From: Actinomycetota bacterium
Lineage (GTDB): Bacteria > Actinomycetota > Thermoleophilia > Solirubrobacterales > Solirubrobacteraceae
Direction of reading: 5' to 3'
Assembly (NCBI GenBank): GCA_005883255.1
Contig: VAXS01000011.1
Location: 1-7,708, forward strand
DNA length: 7,708 bases
Shown: in pieces, positions 5,737 to 7,708 of the stretch
Numbering within the stretch: the first letter of the stretch is position 1
Layout: each line of letters opens with the position of its first letter
The notes under the pieces: generated by a model
Told to the model about the DNA's origin: nothing
What the model saw: only the letters and a program-made list of their open reading frames with translations
Databases searched by the model: none
Program-made: the position numbers and the translations under genes

Positions 5737-7320
5737 TTAGAGCGGCGCCGAGGGGTCGAGCTCGAACTCCACCCCGGCGATCTCCACGTCGTCGCCCGGC
5801 CGGAAGCCCGCCTCCTCCAGGGCGGCGATCACGCCCAGCCCGCGCAGCCGGCCCTCCAGGTGGGCCAGCGCCTCCGGGTTGCCGAGGTCGTAGCGCGCGA
5901 CCAGGCGCTCCACGCCGGGGCCCGACACCCGGAAGCCGCCCTGGCCCCGGCGCTCCACCTCCCACCCCCGCTCGGCGGCCGGTCGGAACACCCGGTGCTC
6001 GGCCAGGTCGCCCTCCCCGGGCAGCGGCTCGGCGGTCGGCTCCATCGGGACCAGGCGGGCCAGCAGCGTGGACTTGCCGGCGTTGGGCAGGCCCACCAGC
6101 CCCACGTCGGCCAGCAGGCGCAGGCGCAGGTCGATCCAGCCCTCCTCCCCGGGCAGCCCCCGCTCGGCGAACCGGGGCGCCTGGCGCACCGGGGTGGCGA
6201 AGTGCTTGTTCCCGCGCCCGCCCGGGCCGCCCCGGGCCACCAGCGCGCGCTGTCCGGGCGCCACCAGGTCGTGCCGGGCGCCGTCCAGGCCGGTGACCTC
6301 GGTGCCGGGCGGGACCCGGACCTCGAGCGTCTCCCCGCGGGCGCCGTGCCGCAGCGCGCCCTGCCCGTGGCCCCCGCGGCCGGCGCGGAAGTGAGCGCTG
6401 CGGTGGAAGGCCTGCAGGTCGCGCAGCCGCTCGCGCCAGTCCACCGCCGCCTCGGCGGCCTGGGCCGGCGGGACCAGGTCGGCCTTGGAGAGCGCCAGGA
6501 CGCGCGGGAGCGCCGCCAGCCGGGGCTCGTGGAGCTCCAGCTCGCGCTCCACCGTGGCGTGGTGGTCCACCGGGTCGGCGCAGTCCACCGGGGCCAGGTC
6601 GAGCACGTGCACCAGCACGCGCGTGCGCTCCACGTGGGCCAGGAAGTCGTGTCCCAGGCCGGCGCCGTGGCTGGCCCCCTCGATCAGCCCGGGGATGTCG
6701 GCCACGATCAGCTGCCGATCGCCCGCCTCCAGCGTCCCCAGGACCGGCTCCAGCGTGGTGAACGGGTAGTCGGCCACCTTGGGACGGGCCCGGGTGAGCC
6801 GGGCCAGCAGCGACGACTTGCCGGCGTTGGGCAGGCCCACCAGCCCCACGTCGGCCAGCAGGCGCAGGCGCAGGTCGATCCAGCCCTCCTCCCCGGGCAG
6901 CCCCCGCTCGGCGAACCGGGGCGCCTGGCGCACCGGGGTGGCGAAGTGCTTGTTCCCGCGCCCGCCCGGGCCGCCCCGGGCCACCAGCGCGCGCTGTCCG
7001 GGCGCCACCAGGTCGTGCCGGGCGCCGTCCAGGCCGGTGACCTCGGTGCCGGGCGGGACCCGGACCTCGAGCGTCTCCCCGCGGGCGCCGTGCCGCAGCG
7101 CGCCCTGCCCGTGGCCCCCGCGGCCGGCGCGGAAGTGAGCGCTGCGATGGAAGGCCTGCAGGTCGCGCAGCGAGTCGTCGCACACCACCACGACGTCGCC
7201 GCCCCGCCCGCCGTCGCCCCCGTCGGGCCCCCCGCGGGGCACGTGGGCCTCGCGGCGGAAGCTCACGCAGCCGTCGCCGCCGCGTCCGGCCTGGACGTAG
7301 ACCTTGGCTCTATCGTGCAC
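5737..7320 (-). CDS. obg: Obg/CgtA GTPase with internally duplicated Obg fold and P-loop
   Basis: The 527-aa product is about 80-100 aa longer than usual OCT-bearing Obg proteins. Obg is a GTPase of 50S subunit assembly and the stringent response. Order: Obg fold (1-157, glycine-rich, GGPDGGDGGRGGD at 30-42); G domain with G1 GLPNAGKSS 162-170, switch PFTT 186-189, G3 DIPGLIEGA 208-216 and G4 SKAD 278-281; then, right after WRERL (295-299), residues 300-423 repeat residues 52-175 (second Obg fold part plus a second P-loop, GLPNAGKST 410-418); then the OCT domain to the end (GDDVEIAGVEFEL). The G5 SA-type motif and last helix of the G domain, roughly 30 residues by family comparison, are missing at the junction. 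The frame is intact throughout. GTG 7320 is chosen because VHDRAKVYVQAGRGGDG matches Obg N-termini; GTG 7326 is possible. Farther-upstream frame is antisense to the SDR. Identity is certain; whether the duplicated structure is real is not. Confidence 0.88.
   Translation of the reverse strand: MHDRAKVYVQAGRGGDGCVSFRREAHVPRGGPDGGDGGRGGDVVVVCDDSLRDLQAFHRSAHFRAGRGGHGQGALRHGARGETLEVRVPPGTEVTGLDGARHDLVAPGQRALVARGGPGGRGNKHFATPVRQAPRFAERGLPGEEGWIDLRLRLLADVGLVGLPNAGKSSLLARLTRARPKVADYPFTTLEPVLGTLEAGDRQLIVADIPGLIEGASHGAGLGHDFLAHVERTRVLVHVLDLAPVDCADPVDHHATVERELELHEPRLAALPRVLALSKADLVPPAQAAEAAVDWRERLRDLQAFHRSAHFRAGRGGHGQGALRHGARGETLEVRVPPGTEVTGLDGARHDLVAPGQRALVARGGPGGRGNKHFATPVRQAPRFAERGLPGEEGWIDLRLRLLADVGLVGLPNAGKSTLLARLVPMEPTAEPLPGEGDLAEHRVFRPAAERGWEVERRGQGGFRVSGPGVERLVARYDLGNPEALAHLEGRLRGLGVIAALEEAGFRPGDDVEIAGVEFELDPSAPL
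6056..6427. repeat. Direct repeat copy 1 within obg (C-terminal-side copy)
   Basis: This 372-nt segment matches 6800-7171 at 369 of 372 positions in the same orientation. Differences: TG at 6069-6070 (AC in the other copy), changing the P-loop from GKSS to GKST, and G at 6403 (A in the other copy), synonymous in a His codon. The central 332 nt (6071-6402) are identical. It encodes Obg residues 300-423. Similarity ends abruptly on both sides. Confidence 0.97.
6800..7171. repeat. Direct repeat copy 2 within obg (N-terminal-side, native-position copy)
   Basis: Partner of 6056-6427, offset by exactly 744 bp (248 codons). It encodes residues 52-175, and its flanks (the Obg N-terminus before, the TRARPKVADYPFTT switch region after) are what a normal Obg has, so this is the copy in its native place. 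The spacer between the copies (6428-6799) is also 372 nt. Confidence 0.97.
7311..7316 (+). promoter_or_regulatory. Possible -10 element (TATCGT) for the divergent SDR
   Basis: TATCGT fits the TAnnnT -10 pattern and ends 13 nt before the ATG at 7330, so transcription would start about 6 nt upstream of the start codon, giving a nearly leaderless mRNA. This agrees with the absence of a Shine-Dalgarno. No -35 consensus is seen at normal spacing. The hexamer lies inside codons 2-4 of obg on the other strand. Confidence 0.25.
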
Positions 7321-7329
7321 CGCCACAGC

Positions 7330-7708
7330 ATGCCCGAGCCCGACCCCGTGTTCCTCATCACCGGCGCCTCGAGCGGGATCGGCGAGGCCACGGCCCGGGC
7401 CGCCGCCGGGCACGGCTACCGGCTGGTGCTGGCCGCGCGCAACGAGGAGCGCCTGCGCGAGCTGGCCACCGAGCTGGGCGGCGACGCGCGCGCCCGCGCG
7501 GTGCACTGCGACGTGACCGAGTGGGACGACGTCCAGCGGGCGGTGACCATGGCCCTGGAGGCGTTCGGCCGGCTCGACGTGGCCTTCGCCAACGCCGGCT
7601 TCGGGGCCAAGCGCGGGTTCCTCACCGCGTCCCCCGAGCACTGGCGCTCGATGATCCTCACCAACGTCTACGGCGCCGCGCTCACCATCCGGGCGGCCCT
7701 CCCCCCGC
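7330..7708 (+). CDS. SDR family oxidoreductase, N-terminal part (runs off window)
   Basis: The only plus-strand gene: 126 codons from ATG 7330 to the right edge with no stop. It shows the N-terminal half of a classical short-chain dehydrogenase: TGASSGIG at 11-18, the AAR motif at 35-37 whose arginine suggests NADP(H) preference, CDVT at 60-63, ANAGFG at 87-92 (NNAG variant) and N112. The catalytic Ser and YxxxK lie beyond the window, so activity and subgroup cannot be judged. It is transcribed away from obg with only nine bases between the start codons and has no Shine-Dalgarno, so its mRNA may be leaderless. An in-frame GTG at 7315 is an alternative start but would overlap obg. It differs clearly from the SDR at 1427-2362 ([14 protein letters not shown]), so the two are not recent duplicates. 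Confidence 0.88.
   Translation, partial: MPEPDPVFLITGASSGIGEATARAAAGHGYRLVLAARNEERLRELATELGGDARARAVHCDVTEWDDVQRAVTMALEAFGRLDVAFANAGFGAKRGFLTASPEHWRSMILTNVYGAALTIRAALPP

Noticed and set aside
6068..7138. Two plus-strand frames (6068-6394 and 6779-7138) with nearly the same sequence, looking like a repeated small protein
   Set aside because: They are the antisense of the duplicated obg segment; the similarity comes from the direct repeat, and no independent coding evidence exists.
6056..7171. Insertion sequence or CRISPR-like explanation for the repeats
   Set aside because: There are only two direct copies; they have no terminal inverted repeats, transposase or target duplication, and they lie wholly within the Obg coding frame.
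4634..7183. 849-codon minus-strand open frame that contains proB as its C-terminal part
   Set aside because: The upstream ~490 codons are an out-of-frame reading of obg (Arg/Pro/Gly/Ala low complexity, repeated because obg contains the direct repeat). ProB begins at 5725.
7321..7641. 107-codon N-terminal extension of obg
   Set aside because: It lies antisense to the divergent SDR, which has clear coding motifs, and the Obg N-terminus is complete from GTG 7320.

Overview
The window is very GC-rich, with strong G/C bias at third codon positions and GTG starts, and it encodes a bacterial housekeeping operon. The gene order obg-proB-proA-nadD-rsfS and the Obg architecture (Obg fold, G domain, C-terminal OCT domain) point to a high-GC Gram-positive, most likely an actinobacterium. 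Several protein motifs feel close to the Thermoleophilia/Solirubrobacterales type, but that is an impression, since no search was possible.

Layout, right to left because almost everything is on the minus strand. A divergent short-chain dehydrogenase (SDR) starts at 7330 on the plus strand and runs off the right edge. Nine bases away obg starts leftward (7320 to 5737), followed by proB (5725 to 4634), proA (4613 to 3342), nadD (3332 to 2718), rsfS (2721 to 2359) and a second SDR (2362 to 1427). Gaps are 11, 20 and 9 nt, followed by two 4-nt ATGA overlaps, so this looks like one transcription unit. After a 56-nt gap with a good Shine-Dalgarno comes a secreted neutral-ceramidase-like protein (1370 leftward) that is cut by the left window edge.

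Functionally, the operon joins ribosome assembly and silencing (Obg, RsfS), the first two steps of proline synthesis (ProB, ProA) and the adenylylation step of NAD synthesis (NadD), with an NAD(P)-dependent SDR translationally coupled at the end. The SDR and ceramidase-like products have no assigned substrate.

The unusual signal is inside obg. A 372-bp segment encoding most of the Obg fold plus the P-loop is present twice in direct orientation (6800-7171 and 6056-6427; 369 of 372 bases identical, offset exactly 744 bp, reading frame kept). The second copy sits where the G5 motif and the end of the GTPase domain should be, so the predicted 527-aa protein has two Obg folds, two P-loops, one incomplete G domain and one OCT domain. 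This is either a remarkable recent rearrangement of a normally essential GTPase or an assembly/amplification chimera. The sequence alone cannot decide, and read-level evidence would.

The many long plus-strand open frames across the window are antisense shadows typical of high-GC DNA.
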